Source of the DNA: Gongronella butleri
Taxonomy: Eukaryota > Mucoromycota > Mucoromycetes > Mucorales > Cunninghamellaceae
Length of the DNA stretch: 64,000 bases
Direction: 5' to 3'
Assembly (NCBI GenBank): GCA_025201375.1
Contig: JAIWZP010000010.1
Coordinates: 585,775-649,774 of the forward strand
The notes beneath the pieces were generated by a model, which worked only from the letters and a program-made list of their open reading frames with translations, did not search any database and was not told the DNA's origin. The position numbers and the translations under genes were made by a program. Of this stretch, positions 40,967-51,352 are shown one piece after another; positions within the stretch are counted from its first letter, which is position 1; each line of letters starts with the position of its first letter.

Positions 40967-41131
40967 GCGACGATGAAAAATCATCTATTTTAATTAAAAA
41001 CAATGTACAAGTGTAAGGCATAAAGAACGAAACTATATTACAGGGGGAGAAAGAGAGGGGATAAAAGCTGCTGGGAAGGTCAGCAAGAAGGAGAGAGTGA
41101 GGGGCAGATGGATGGGGCAGCCGCGTTTTCT
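40826..41131. other. Convergent spacer with 48-nt-plus T-run
   Basis: 306 bp between two converging 3' ends. A duplicated ATTTTGCTCTT word at about 40889-40914 leads into an uninterrupted T-run of roughly 50 bases (40914-40964). No ORF. The T-run length may be affected by sequencing. Confidence 0.45.
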
Positions 41132-42775
41132 TCATAGGGCGCCAATTTCGCCATAATTGTCGTCGTCATCCTCGTACCACTCTGTTTCAGGAACAAGGCG
41201 GTTTTTGCGTGGCAATGGGCGTGTATCCATGCCCTCGTCCGAGTCGTCGAGAAGATCTTGCATTTCCTCATCGCCATCCAGGAATCCCTGGATGTCGGGC
41301 GGGATTTCCTGCATTTGGATGCTTGGGGCGCCGTCCAGGTAGCGCAATTGCTCGAGGATGCGTTCGCGGATGCGGAAGAGGTATTGGCGGTCGTTGAGAT
41401 TTTCGACGCGGCCGGACAAATGGGGATGCAGCTGGTAATCTGGGCTGAAAAAGCTCCTATACTCGTTTGGCGGCAAATCGTTTGACAACTCCTGATCCAC
41501 GAGGATGGATGTCTCGTACGTCCAGCAGCGCGCGACATTGCGCACCGTGTAGCCGCCGCCACCAACGACCAGCATGGGGATCTTGTAGTCCTTCATGATC
41601 TGCACACATCGGCCATGGGCCTCGATGCTCAAATTGAACACACCCAAGCGATCGCATCCCAGAGAATCGGCGCCACACTGCAGCACGACCGCCGACGGGC
41701 GGAATGTCGCCATGACCCCATCCATGACCTCCTGGAACAGCCACACGTACGCCTCGTCGTCGATGCCATCGCGTAATGGCACATTCACCGAGTAATACTT
41801 GCCAAGTGATGATCCAATTTCATCGAGGTGGCCAGTCCCAGGGAAGAAATCGCCATTGTACTTGTGAAACGACACCGTCATGACGCGGTCCGTCATGTAA
41901 AACGCCTCCTGGACACCGTCTCCATGGTGAATATCAATGTCGACATACAAAACACGCGGAAAGTACCGCAACATCTCGAGAATGCCAAGTACAATGTCGT
42001 TGACAAAGCAGAACCCGCTGGCTTCGCTCTTTTTCGCGTGGTGCAGGCCCCCGGACCAATTGATGCAAATGTCCGCACCATCTGCAATCAACTTGCGCGC
42101 AGCCTCGATCGATGCCCCCGCGTACCGCTGGCAAAAATCGTAAATCCCGTCGAAAATCGGGCAGTCGTCGCCAACATTGAATCGCTGGAAAACCTGCTCA
42201 AATTCCTCCACATTGTCCGGCGTTACCCTAAACAAACAAACAAAAAAAAACAAAAAAAAAAAAAAAAAAGAAAAAAGACGAAAAGAGAAATAAAAAAATT
42301 CATGTCAATTCGCTCTCGCGTCCTCCAATGGCTCGTAAAAAAGGATCCTTGGAACCCTCAAGGATGGGCACGCGCAGAAAGCCTCACCTTTTCAAGAAAT
42401 CGACATAATCGGGGGCATGAAAGTCGAGGATTTCCGTGTCGGTTGCTTTGCGTGGCTGGAAGACCTCCATCTGCTGATGGAGGCCGTATTTGAGGACGAG
42501 GTGGTTCGTGAGTGTCAGTCGGTGTGGCTTCATGGGGTGTCGTTCCTATGAAAAAGCAAAACAAGACGTCAGTCTCGCCCATAAAAAGCGTTCGATCGTG
42601 CAAAAAAACTCACGCCAAAGTGGTAGTTGCCGACACCCTCGTCGTGGAAATAGGCGACTCGCGTCTTGTTGTCCGATGCCAGGCGCATCGAGCTCGAGGT
42701 CATATGCTTCTTCTTCTTTTGCGCCGATTTGGCGTCCTCCATAAACGTGTCTTGATCAAGCGTCTTGCGCGGCAT
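41132..42775 (-). CDS. HOS2: Class I histone deacetylase, Hos2/HDAC3 type
   Basis: Zinc-dependent lysine deacetylase of chromatin, catalytic core of a Set3-type complex if Hos2. Three exons on the minus strand: 42614-42775, 42388-42545, 41132-42227; 471 aa. Core motifs are all intact: [36 protein letters not shown], zinc ligands in [16 protein letters not shown] and [14 protein letters not shown], and [32 protein letters not shown] and [11 protein letters not shown] favour Hos2/HDAC3 over Rpd3. The C-terminus is strongly acidic (DDDDN). A lysine run (KKKKHM) at residues 20-25 is an N-terminal extension that may be nuclear-targeting. The ATG at 42775 is preceded by an in-frame TTG, not used. 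Nothing suggests loss of activity. Confidence 0.93.
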
Positions 42776-43850
42776 GGCCAAGAAAAAGCAAAAAAAGAAA
42801 GCAAAAGAAAAGAAAGAGGGTTGTTGGACAAAGCCAAAACAAGCTTTTTTTGGGCTTTCCAGCGATACTTCAAACTCAGACTCGACACGACCAATTACGC
42901 GTCAGCTTACGATTTAGCATTTTTCTGGCGCGACAGACAGAAAGCACGTAATGCCAAATCGCCAAAGAGGCAATGCGTGTCCTGAGATGCATGTCGGCGG
43001 GAAGCAATGTAGAAAAAAATTGAATGTGGCCCCAGATTGCTCGTGTTAAAGAGCATGGAGGCGTGCCAGACGCAAATCAAAAATATGGCCGCTGTAGGCC
43101 CTCGAATCAAAATTGAAAAAAGGGTCGTCCGAATTGCGCCAAACTTATGCACAAGGTGAATGGCCTTGGAGAAACCACGAATATGCCAAAAAAGATGGCA
43201 ATCCAAATGGCAAGTGACGAGCAATCGATGATTTACTATTTTACTTTAATCGCGAATTGCGCGGGAAAAACGCGCTCGTGGACCCGTGCCGACGCGTCCA
43301 CCTGCAAGAGGCGGCCAAGATGCATGAATATGATTAGGAACAGGCGCGTGTAACTCGACACTTGACGCGGTTTATCACGCGCCAAACATGTCTAATGTTT
43401 TTCGTAGTCAAGTTAAACCTCCCACCTGTTGATTTTTTCATAGATCAATCGATATCCACGCACGCGCCAGGCTGAGCTCTTTTTGATGAACTATGTTTCA
43501 AGACCCTGCAGCAATTATCCATCGAGTTGACTATAGGTTGAAATTTGGGTTATAATTATATTTTTCGCCGGAACCAGTCGATGGAAGGTATTTTTTATTG
43601 CATTTCTATCGGTGAATGAGGCGTGTTCACCATGGGGTTGAACGGTGTGGCGATCCGAAGATTCAATTTTTGCATTTTGAAAATTCTCGACTGCACCCCT
43701 TGGAAAATTCGTGATTTTTCAAATTGCCATTGCGCGCCATCATGATTATAAGTAAAGCACAGGCTTTTTTACTGCAAGGGAGCACAGATACAATAGTATC
43801 AGGGGGGAAATTACAAGGGGTACTGCTGTAGAAAATAGTAAAAGAAAAAA
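42776..43850. other. Repeat spacer between HOS2 and Skt5/Chs4-like gene
   Basis: No supported gene. Purine-rich leader of HOS2 to about 42835, then a copy of family B from about 42890 to 43760. Confidence 0.5.
42890..43760 (+). repeat. Dispersed repeat family B, copy 2
   Basis: Same orientation as the copies near 59000 and 60640, reverse of the copy near 23200. Key blocks: GCGAATTGCGCGGGAAAAACG, GCCGACGCGTCCACCTGCAA, GGAACAGGCGCGTGTAACTC, CTTGACGCGGTTTATCACGCG and CTCGACTGCACCCCTTGGAA. Limits approximate. Confidence 0.75.
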
Positions 43851-46124
43851 TTACATGATGATGCAATTGTCTTCGTTTGTGGGTTTTTGTGCGGTCATGG
43901 GCGAGGGTGAGAGTATTGGTAAGGTGGGGCTGGTGTTTGTGTTGAGAGAGAGCAGATTGGATAGTCGACGGGCGTGCTTGCTGGTCAGTGTAGGTGATGG
44001 TAGGACGGGAGACTCGATGATAGTGGTCGTTGTGGCGACCGATTGGTCCTGATGGTGGTGGCGCAGGCGATTTTGCTTTTTTCGCGTGGCTTTGGGCGAC
44101 TTTAGCTCCTCAAGCCGCTGGATGGCGCGCGCATACTGCTGATTGGCCGCCTGCTTGTACCAAAAGATGGCCTGGTCAAGACTCTGTTCGACGCCGATGC
44201 CCGTCTCGCAATAGTAGCCACATGCAAATTGGCCCTTGGGGTATCCGAGCTCGGCTGTCTTGCGTGCCCACAGATATGCCTCGCGATCGTCTTGCGGCAT
44301 GATCATTGGCGCGCCTTGCGAGCGTAAAAAAAAAAAAAAAAAAAAAAAAAAGAATTGAGCGCGACGTGTCCTTTTTCTCTCTCTTTCTCTCTTTTTTTCC
44401 CACTTTTTTTTTCTCTCTCTTTTTCTTTTTTTATTTTTACCTGTGAGATACCAACCGGACAGGGCCAGTGCTGCGTCAAAGTGACCCTGAGCAGCGGATT
44501 TTGAATACCAAGCAATGGAGAGACGAGCATCGACGGGACAATTGAGCATGCCGTTCTCGAATGCAAGGCCCAGGCGGTATTGTGAGGGCGCATAGCCAAT
44601 GAGAGCCGCCTTTGTAAAGAGTTCGCGGCTGTAATCAACGTCTGGGATGACGGAGGGGATGCCTTCTTTTTCATAAGCGATGGCCAATTCGTGCAAGATT
44701 TCGGGGTAATTGGGGTCTGCCTTTGGCACGGCGCGCTTGAGCCATGAGATAGCCTCCTTTGGATGCTTTCCATGGCCGGACAGACCGTGCAAGAGCATCA
44801 TTGCCAGCTTGTACATGGCGGCAGGATCGCCGAGATTGGCGGCCTTGCGATAAAATTGGCTTGCTTGAGCATTGTTCTTGCGCGTGCCGATCCCGAGCTC
44901 GTAGCAGACGCCAGCACGATAGGTACAAGCCGGATGGTGCTGCTTGCTGCCCTGCACGTACAGATGGAACGCCTTTTCGTGATTTGCGCGCAACAGCATC
45001 AATCCGGCACCATAAGCATTGGCGAGCAAGAACATGGCTGCAGGATAACCGGGTTTTCCCAAGCCAGGCATGGCCAATTTTTTGACAATGCGCTGTGCCT
45101 CCGTGAGCATGCCGGTCTTGGCCTTGACGGTGCGCTTGGCGTCGGTCATGTCCACCTGTTTGACGGCCTCCATCAGGAATTTGGCAAAATACAGCTGCAA
45201 TGGATAGTCATTGGGATGCGCAATGGCGTGGTGCCGCAAAATCTGCAAATTCTGCAAGGTGATGGGCGGAAATCGCGGATGATCGTCGTCAATGAGCGGC
45301 GGTAAAGTGGCAGCGTCCGCTTGGCTGATCCCATGGCCTGCACGCTGCGCCGATGTGGCCGATGGCAACCCATGATCGGCATCGTCAAAGCCATGTTGAG
45401 TTGGCGGCGTTGGTGGTGGTGGCGACAACGCAAGCGTCGAATCCATCTCATAATAGTCCTCCGCGTAATAGAAAAAGAACGACGCGTAACTTGAACTCCG
45501 CTGCATGTATTCGCTGGCCGTCGACAGTGTGGGCGACGAGGGCAATTGATAGCTGACGTGAATATTCGGCATGGATTGCGTGCGGCGGAAGAGCATGGGA
45601 CGTTGTTGACGCGTTCCATCCGCCGAATTACGCGCAGATGACACGCTTTGCAATCCTCCGGCTGACTTCATTGATCCCGCCGACATGGCTGAGGCGCCCG
45701 ATAAGACGCGATGGTGATAGGGTAGGCCTTGGCGCGCATTGGCGCGATGCATTGGACCATTTTGCGCGGCAAAATCGGTGATAATGGACAAAGAAGGTGG
45801 TGTGTGATGCCGCACATGCCCGTGCTTGAACAAAAAGTTGGGCAATGCCGTCATCTCCATCATGCCTTTGCCGGCGGGCACCGGATCCATGGAATGGCGC
45901 CGAGAATACATCGTTTCTGGCGTCGCCATCGCAGACATGAATGTTTCGCTTGCATATGGTGATCGCATTGACTGACGCGGCGACAATGCCACCGGCGAGG
46001 CAAGGCCAGACGCACGTACACTGCGGGTTCGATGAATCATGTGCTCATCCAGAGAAAAGCGCGACTTTTCGCGTGTGTACGTAGTATGCGGATGGATATG
46101 CAGCTGATTCGGGGAGGCGGCCAT
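43851..46124 (-). CDS. Sel1-repeat chitin synthase activator (Skt5/Chs4-like), CaaX-ended
   Basis: Two exons on the minus strand, 44441-46124 and 43851-44314; 715 aa spliced. Residues ~1-280 are disordered and Ser/His-rich. From about 285 to 650 there are Sel1-type helical repeats (AMFLLANAYGAGLMLLRANH, YRAGVCYELGIGTRKNNAQA, AMYKLAMMLLHGLSGHGKHP, CGYYCETGIGVEQSLDQAI). The protein ends CIIM, a CaaX box for prenylation and membrane attachment. Sel1 repeats plus a CaaX end is the hallmark of yeast Skt5/Chs4, which recruits and activates chitin synthase III at the bud neck and growth sites. The 126-nt intron is a multiple of three and open in frame, adding a Lys/Arg-rich stretch if retained (757 aa). 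Divergently transcribed from WASP across 796 bp. Confidence 0.86.
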   Translation of the reverse strand: MAASPNQLHIHPHTTYTREKSRFSLDEHMIHRTRSVRASGLASPVALSPRQSMRSPYASETFMSAMATPETMYSRRHSMDPVPAGKGMMEMTALPNFLFKHGHVRHHTPPSLSIITDFAAQNGPMHRANARQGLPYHHRVLSGASAMSAGSMKSAGGLQSVSSARNSADGTRQQRPMLFRRTQSMPNIHVSYQLPSSPTLSTASEYMQRSSSYASFFFYYAEDYYEMDSTLALSPPPPTPPTQHGFDDADHGLPSATSAQRAGHGISQADAATLPPLIDDDHPRFPPITLQNLQILRHHAIAHPNDYPLQLYFAKFLMEAVKQVDMTDAKRTVKAKTGMLTEAQRIVKKLAMPGLGKPGYPAAMFLLANAYGAGLMLLRANHEKAFHLYVQGSKQHHPACTYRAGVCYELGIGTRKNNAQASQFYRKAANLGDPAAMYKLAMMLLHGLSGHGKHPKEAISWLKRAVPKADPNYPEILHELAIAYEKEGIPSVIPDVDYSRELFTKAALIGYAPSQYRLGLAFENGMLNCPVDARLSIAWYSKSAAQGHFDAALALSGWYLTGKNKKRKRERKKKWEKKRERERKRTRRAQFFFFFFFFFLRSQGAPMIMPQDDREAYLWARKTAELGYPKGQFACGYYCETGIGVEQSLDQAIFWYKQAANQQYARAIQRLEELKSPKATRKKQNRLRHHHQDQSVATTTTIIESPVLPSPTLTSKHARRLSNLLSLNTNTSPTLPILSPSPMTAQKPTNEDNCIIM

Positions 46125-46920
46125 GGCTGCTGTAACAAGTAATAACAGACAAAATAAAAGTTAAAAAAAAAAAAAAGAATAAAGAAAAAGTCTTGATGTG
46201 AGGTAAACGGATGACAAAGGGAAAAATAAAAAAATGGCTCAGGTATTACAAACAGCCGCTTCTTTTTAAACCTGGTGCCATTTTGCATGACGTGAAACTT
46301 GCATGATCATTCGCCTCGGTTCTCTCCACGCCCCTATTTCGCCCTATGAATGCGTAAACAAACAAAAGGCGTCCAAATAGAAAAAAATTACGCGAGTGAC
46401 ACAAGGCAATGGAACATACAATGCGACCCTCCTCAGCCCTTGCTTTCTTGATCTCCAGCGCGCTTTTCCTACCGAGGCACGTCGCGCACATGGACAGAGT
46501 AATTGGTCAAGTCCATCAGTGCAGCACATGGGGCTGCATGCTGCTTCAATGCACATTTAACTCATTGAAGACGCCTCATTTTTTCTTTTTTTTTAATTTC
46601 CCAATCAAGGAAAACGCCAAGCAACCTTTTTTTTTCTTTTTTTTTTTTACTTTACGGACAAAAGCGCGCTCTCGGGTCCCAAGGCAATTGGGAAACGGGA
46701 TAAATGAAAAAATGCATGGAGGATTAACTGGGAAAAACAGCCCTTTGCCAGACCAAACAAACAGAACATCCTTCACCCTAGATATTTTTTTTTGGGTCGT
46801 TCCTCCTTGCACGTCCCCCCGTGCCCCCCGTCCCCCGGTTCTCCTTTTCTAATCAGATGCTTGGCAAATCCAACGCGCATCCCACTTGGCCCTTTTTCTT
46901 TTCAATTTCCATGCGCGACA
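46125..46920. promoter_or_regulatory. Divergent spacer Skt5/Chs4-like and WASP
   Basis: Shared upstream region. An AG just before the Skt5-like ATG (46125-46133) may end a 5' UTR intron. T-runs at 46576-46596 and 46627-46650. No gene; open frames are low-complexity. Confidence 0.4.
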
Positions 46921-48793
46921 ATGCCAACCTTGCCGTCAGATGCAGAGAAAAACAAGGTTCGAAAGGCGGTGCCGACGTCTGTAAGTTGTAAAACATGGAT
47001 GCTGAGCAAAAAAAAAAAAAAAAAACCAGGGGTACTCCCAATCGCTCAGCCCTTGGCTCGCGTCATTTCTCATTGTTTGCCACGTTGTGTTGCACAGAAA
47101 ATCATCACGGCGGCCGTTGCCCGCCTTTATTTGGCAGCACCTGACCCTGATCAGTGGGCGTACACCGGCTACTGGGGAGCGCTTGCCCTGCTTCGCGACA
47201 GCAAGCGGAATGACGCCTATTTCCTTTGCATGATCAACATTGAGGCAAGCATATACAAACAAAGCACGAAAAAAAGTAAAAGGAATGACCACCTCTCACG
47301 CTTTTTTTTTTGCATCACATTTGGGACCTACTAGGGAGACCAAGGGCTTGTCGTTTGGGAACAAGAAGTGTACTCTGGAATGCAGGTACATCAGGAGGCA
47401 CCTTATTTTTACACGTTCGACGCGGATGTAGGTAAATCCACGCAATAGGATCGATCATTCTGACCCAGTATAGTGGTAACATCAAACATTGGCCACATGG
47501 TTTCATGTCCCTGTTCATAGAGTTGCCTGGCTGGCCTGGAATTTGCCGAAGACGATGAAGGATGCGTGTTTTTTGACAAATACCAGCACCGTGGCACAAA
47601 AAGGGGCCCAGGTAAAGAAAATCGACGCCCATCCTTATTTATTTTGGGAGAGGAGGCGACCCAAGGTGCCGGTCTTTGCATGATGAAAAGGGAAATTTTC
47701 CCGTCATGCACCTAAAAAAAAAAAAAGTGCAAAGCAAGACTTTGAGAGATGCAAGAACGCGTAGTGCATTGCTTTCTTAATCTCTTGGCATCTTTAGCAG
47801 GCGACATCAAGAAAAAAAAGACCACCGGTCGAGGCCAGCGGTCGATCACCAAGGACATGATCAGCGCGCCCTCTGATTTTGTGCATGTGCGCCATATTGG
47901 CCATACGCCCAACAAAGGATACAGCTTGCACGGCGATCAGAGCCACCTTAGCGGTCTGTACAAGCAATTGCAATCCATGGGCATATCAGAATCCGAGATT
48001 GAGCAGAATCAAGAATTTATTCAATCGTACATCAATGAGCAAAAGCGTCAAAAGGGTAAGAAAACGGTTAAAAATTAAGATCAAAGAGAAACAAACAATT
48101 GCCTACTGCGACGGAACTCGTTACCATCGTGCTGGAACGATCGTTTTTGTTGACTCTCATTTTTCTCACTCTTTTTCTCCATTTTTTTTTTTTTTTTTTT
48201 TTTTTTTTGCAGGGCCGGCGGGTATATACGCAAAATCGAGATCTCAACCGCGAGCGCCGCCACCCCCGCCGCCCCCTTCGCGCACGACCAATCAACGCCA
48301 AGCGGGGGCACAGCCCTCCAATGGGCCACGACCACCGTTGCCAAGTCGCCCACGTCCCACAAATGGGCCTCAACACCCTCAACCGCCGGCATTGCCACCC
48401 CATCCGCCCATCCAGCCAGCCCGAGTGCCAGGTTCAGGTGCGCCACCGCCGCCACCACCTCCTCAAGCTGCGCCAATGGCTCATGGAGCCGTGTCAGGCA
48501 CTGCACCCACAAAAACTGGCGACAATCGCGCAAACCTGATGGCATCCATCCGCGCCGCCGGTGGATTCTCGTCGCTCAAGCAAGAGGGGCATTTGCGCAT
48601 CGCAACGACACCAATCCCCGTGCCTAATGCTGACGTGTCGTTACGCGCACCAGGTGTTGCTGCGTCATCGCACTCGCCTGCAAGCGCTTCGCCAAGCGAC
48701 CTCGCGTCCACGCTGGCCGCGGCGCTGCAAAATCGAAAGACCGCCATGGACAGCGACGACGAAGACGAGCAGGATGACGAAGAATGGGAATGA
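46921..48793 (+). CDS. Wiskott-Aldrich syndrome protein homologue (Las17/WASP) with CRIB motif
   Basis: Activator of Arp2/3-driven actin assembly at endocytic patches and tips. Six exons: 46921-46980, 47098-47244, 47335-47427, 47521-47611, 47801-48055, 48213-48793; 408 aa. WH1/EVH1 domain at 10-125 (VARLYLAAPDPDQWAYTGYWG, LVVWEQEVYSGM, YFYTFDADSCLAGLEFAEDD). A basic patch (DIKKKKTTGRG) leads to a perfect-looking CRIB at 151-164 (ISAPSDFVHVRHIG), which binds Cdc42-GTP. Then a proline-rich region with runs of seven prolines, a WH2 actin-binding helix (NRANLMASIRAAGGFSSLKQ), and an acidic tail ending DDEEWE with the Arp2/3-contacting Trp. Intron 2 uses a GC donor (GAG/GCAAGC at 47245). Exon 3 donor GTAGGT was chosen because it alone keeps the WH1 frame. 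Confidence 0.92.
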
Positions 48794-49330
48794 CATCAGT
48801 CGACCCGCCCTTTTTTTTGACTTTGGGCACATCCGTCGCTCACTTTCCACTCACGGACATGTCAAATGGCATGAGTCCCTGTTAATTTTACTTTCCCCTT
48901 TGACGACAATGACCTTTTTTTGTTTTCCTTATTAAATTGCCACGACGCATATTCAATTCCTTCATTCCAATTTTGTATCTTTTATTATTTTATTGTGTTT
49001 TGGCGGCACGACGTGGGAAAGCAATTGACAAACAAAATGGCAGTGGGCACAGGCAAACGTGTATGTGAATGTGCCGCGTTTGTGCAAATGGCGCCAGGCA
49101 ATGTAAATTTATATTTTGACGATGGGATTCAAATGTTTAAGAGCCATCATTCTTGCTTCATCTGTGTTCGCGCCAACAGACGCCAGGAACTTTTTGTTTT
49201 TTTATGTGCCATTGATGTGATTACGAACTTACAGTGATAAGAGTTGTAGGTAGGGCGAGGAACGCCGTACCTGCACTTTTTTTTTCTTTTTGCTCTTTTT
49301 CTCTCTGATTTTAATTTAATTTAATTTTTT
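48794..49330. other. Spacer upstream of the 22-mer repeat gene
   Basis: 537 bp. 3' flank of WASP, then an AT-rich region. It may contain an unrecognised first exon of the next gene: the ATG at 49087 (MAPGN) is followed by a GTAAAT donor, but this is speculative. A TTTAATTTAATTTAATTT run lies at 49309-49328. Confidence 0.35.
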
Positions 49331-50534
49331 GTAAAACTGAAGGCTCAAATTTTATTATTGGCGCTTGCCGGCGCGGTGGTTATTCCACAGGCAGCGGCGA
49401 AAGCTGCCGATAGCGGAGCAATGCAAGAGCGCGGTCCTTTGGGCCCGATTGGCGGCGGCAAGGACGAAAATCCGGTCGACCAAGGTGGCGGACGCGATCA
49501 AGGGCGATCGCGAGGTGTTTGACGGTGTGCTATTGCCGCCCGTGCCCGAATGCGGCTTTTTGAACCGCCTGCTCAACCAATTGCTGGACACCATTACGGA
49601 CGTGCTTGACAAAAAGGCCAAGAAAAAGGGTCATTTGCTCGTCGAGGAGGAGGATGGCTTGTCGGAGGACGACGTGCGCGAGGCCATGGTGATCCTGGAC
49701 CTCTTTGACATGTTTAAGGAGCGTGCCGACGAGGACGAGCACGGCCATGAAGGCGAGCACGGAAACGAAGGCGAGCACGGCCACGAGAAGGACATCAACG
49801 ACGAACTCAAAGAAGGTGTCAAAAACGGTGTCAATGATGTGGTGGAGGGTGTTGAGGAGGGCTTGCAAGATGTGCACGACACGGTCGACCAGGACGTCGA
49901 TGAGATTGTCAAGGCAATCCTCGAATTCCTCGATAATGGCACCGATGCGGTCGGCGAGGACCTGACGGCGATCCTCGATGAGGTGTACAAACATCTGAAG
50001 AATGGCAAGGGCGATACTGAAGAGCTTGTGGTCTTGATCCTCAAGGGCCTCGGAAAGGGCCTCAAGAACGGCAAGGAGGAGATTGGCGACGATCTGACCA
50101 AGATCCTGGGCATCGTGGGCACTCACCTCCGAACCGGCAAGGATGAGCTCGGCAAGGACCTGACGACGCTCCTCGGTGCCGTGGGCTCGCACCTCAAGCA
50201 GGGCAAGGAACATCTCACCAAGGGTGTCCACGACGTCCTGTCTGCCGTCGGCAATGGTCTCAAGAACGGCAAGAACGGCCTGGAAAATGGCATCAGCGAG
50301 ATCGCCGGTGTCTTCACGGATAGCTTGGACGAGCACCTGAGCTCAGCCGCCGACGACCTTCAGGACGACATTAAGGACGACTTGGATGAGATCAAGGACG
50401 AGCTCAAGAAAACGCCGCAAATCCCCTGTGGCAAGCTGCACGATGTCATTAAGAAGTTGCAGAAAAAGGTTGACGATCTCATTGCCAAAAAGGCCAAGGG
50501 CAAGGGTGATGCTGCCAAGCCCACGTCGCCTTGA
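49331..50534 (+). CDS. Protein with apolipoprotein-like 22-residue amphipathic repeats; start unresolved
   Basis: The main frame is open from about 49341 to the stop at 50534. It carries ECGFLNRLLNQLLDTITDVL, an acidic His/Gly-rich linker (DEDEHGHEGEHGNEGEHGHE), then five contiguous 22-residue repeats (49950-50279) with no gaps, each ending NGK/TGK/QGK plus two residues and built on D-L-T-x-x-L-x-x-V-x-x-x-L. More amphipathic helix follows (SAADDLQDDIKDDLDEIKDE), then one Cys (IPCGKLHDVIKKLQKKVD) and a Lys-rich end. Just upstream, another frame (49340-49400) encodes AQILLLALAGAVVIPQAAA, an excellent signal peptide, but without an ATG and out of frame with the main ORF. An intron 49376-49484 (weak GTGGTT donor) would join them as LALAGAVADAIKGD. 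The likely product is secreted and lipid- or surface-binding; function unknown. Confidence 0.6.
49950..50279 (+). repeat. Five tandem 66-bp coding repeats
   Basis: Repeat starts at 49950, 50016, 50082, 50148 and 50214, each 66 bp encoding 22 residues. Invariant or nearly invariant positions are a leading hydrophobic residue, D/E at 3-4, L at 5, L at 9, V/L at 12, L at 16, and GK at 19-20. DNA identity is lower than protein identity, so the repeats are old and selected at protein level. Confidence 0.85.
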
Positions 50535-51352
50535 TTGCGCCATGCATATGCGCATGCGACATCTACTAGAGAATAAATTTTCGGTTTTTTTTTTTTTTTT
50601 TTTTTTTTGTATCTCTCGGTGCTCGCATAGCGGAAACAACAATCATGCCAGTCGGCACGATGGCGATGGCATTGACATTTGGACTGCGCACTGCTAGTCC
50701 AAGGAACATATCCCGAAATATCATATGTGGGAAATGTGATACACGCACGAGCAGATTCTCCGCGGGCAAGTCACCTGTGATAATATACCTCTCTGTTGCA
50801 GTAATAAGGAGGCCCGCTGGAAATGACAATTATGTACAATTATGATAATACGATAGATCCGGCTTGAACGCGTGTCAATGTCCTGAAACGCATGAATTCG
50901 GCGTCGAAACGCTTAATTTTTACCTTTTACATTTCAAAACGCGATTGCCATTGCTATGTCGTTACTTATCCTATGAATCCACTCACATTTCACTCGGGGA
51001 CATGCCTCAGCAGCGACCCCTCACTCGTCTTTATCGTGATTTTGAGAGTAAATTGTTTGTTTTCGATATGATGCTATCCTGCCTTTCTGCTTACTACCGG
51101 TACATTATTAATACGTATTGTACTTCTTTGTCAGTCATACTGCGCCGATATTCAATTCAACTTTGCTGCTGACCCGCTGCGGAAAACAGCAGTTGCAATC
51201 GACGAGTACAGGAAGGGCAATCAGCAACGACAAACGTGAAATCTGAATTGATTTCAATTTTGCACCTTTCACTAGCTTCATTCATTATTTCTCCTCCTCC
51301 AAGAAGCCAACCTTTGCATATGATACTGTGCCTAATTACGGTAAGTATGATA

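Noticed and set aside
49530..50336. 268-codon antisense frame over the 22-mer repeat gene
   Set aside because: Antisense of a repetitive GC-rich coding region; such frames arise automatically when third positions lack certain bases.
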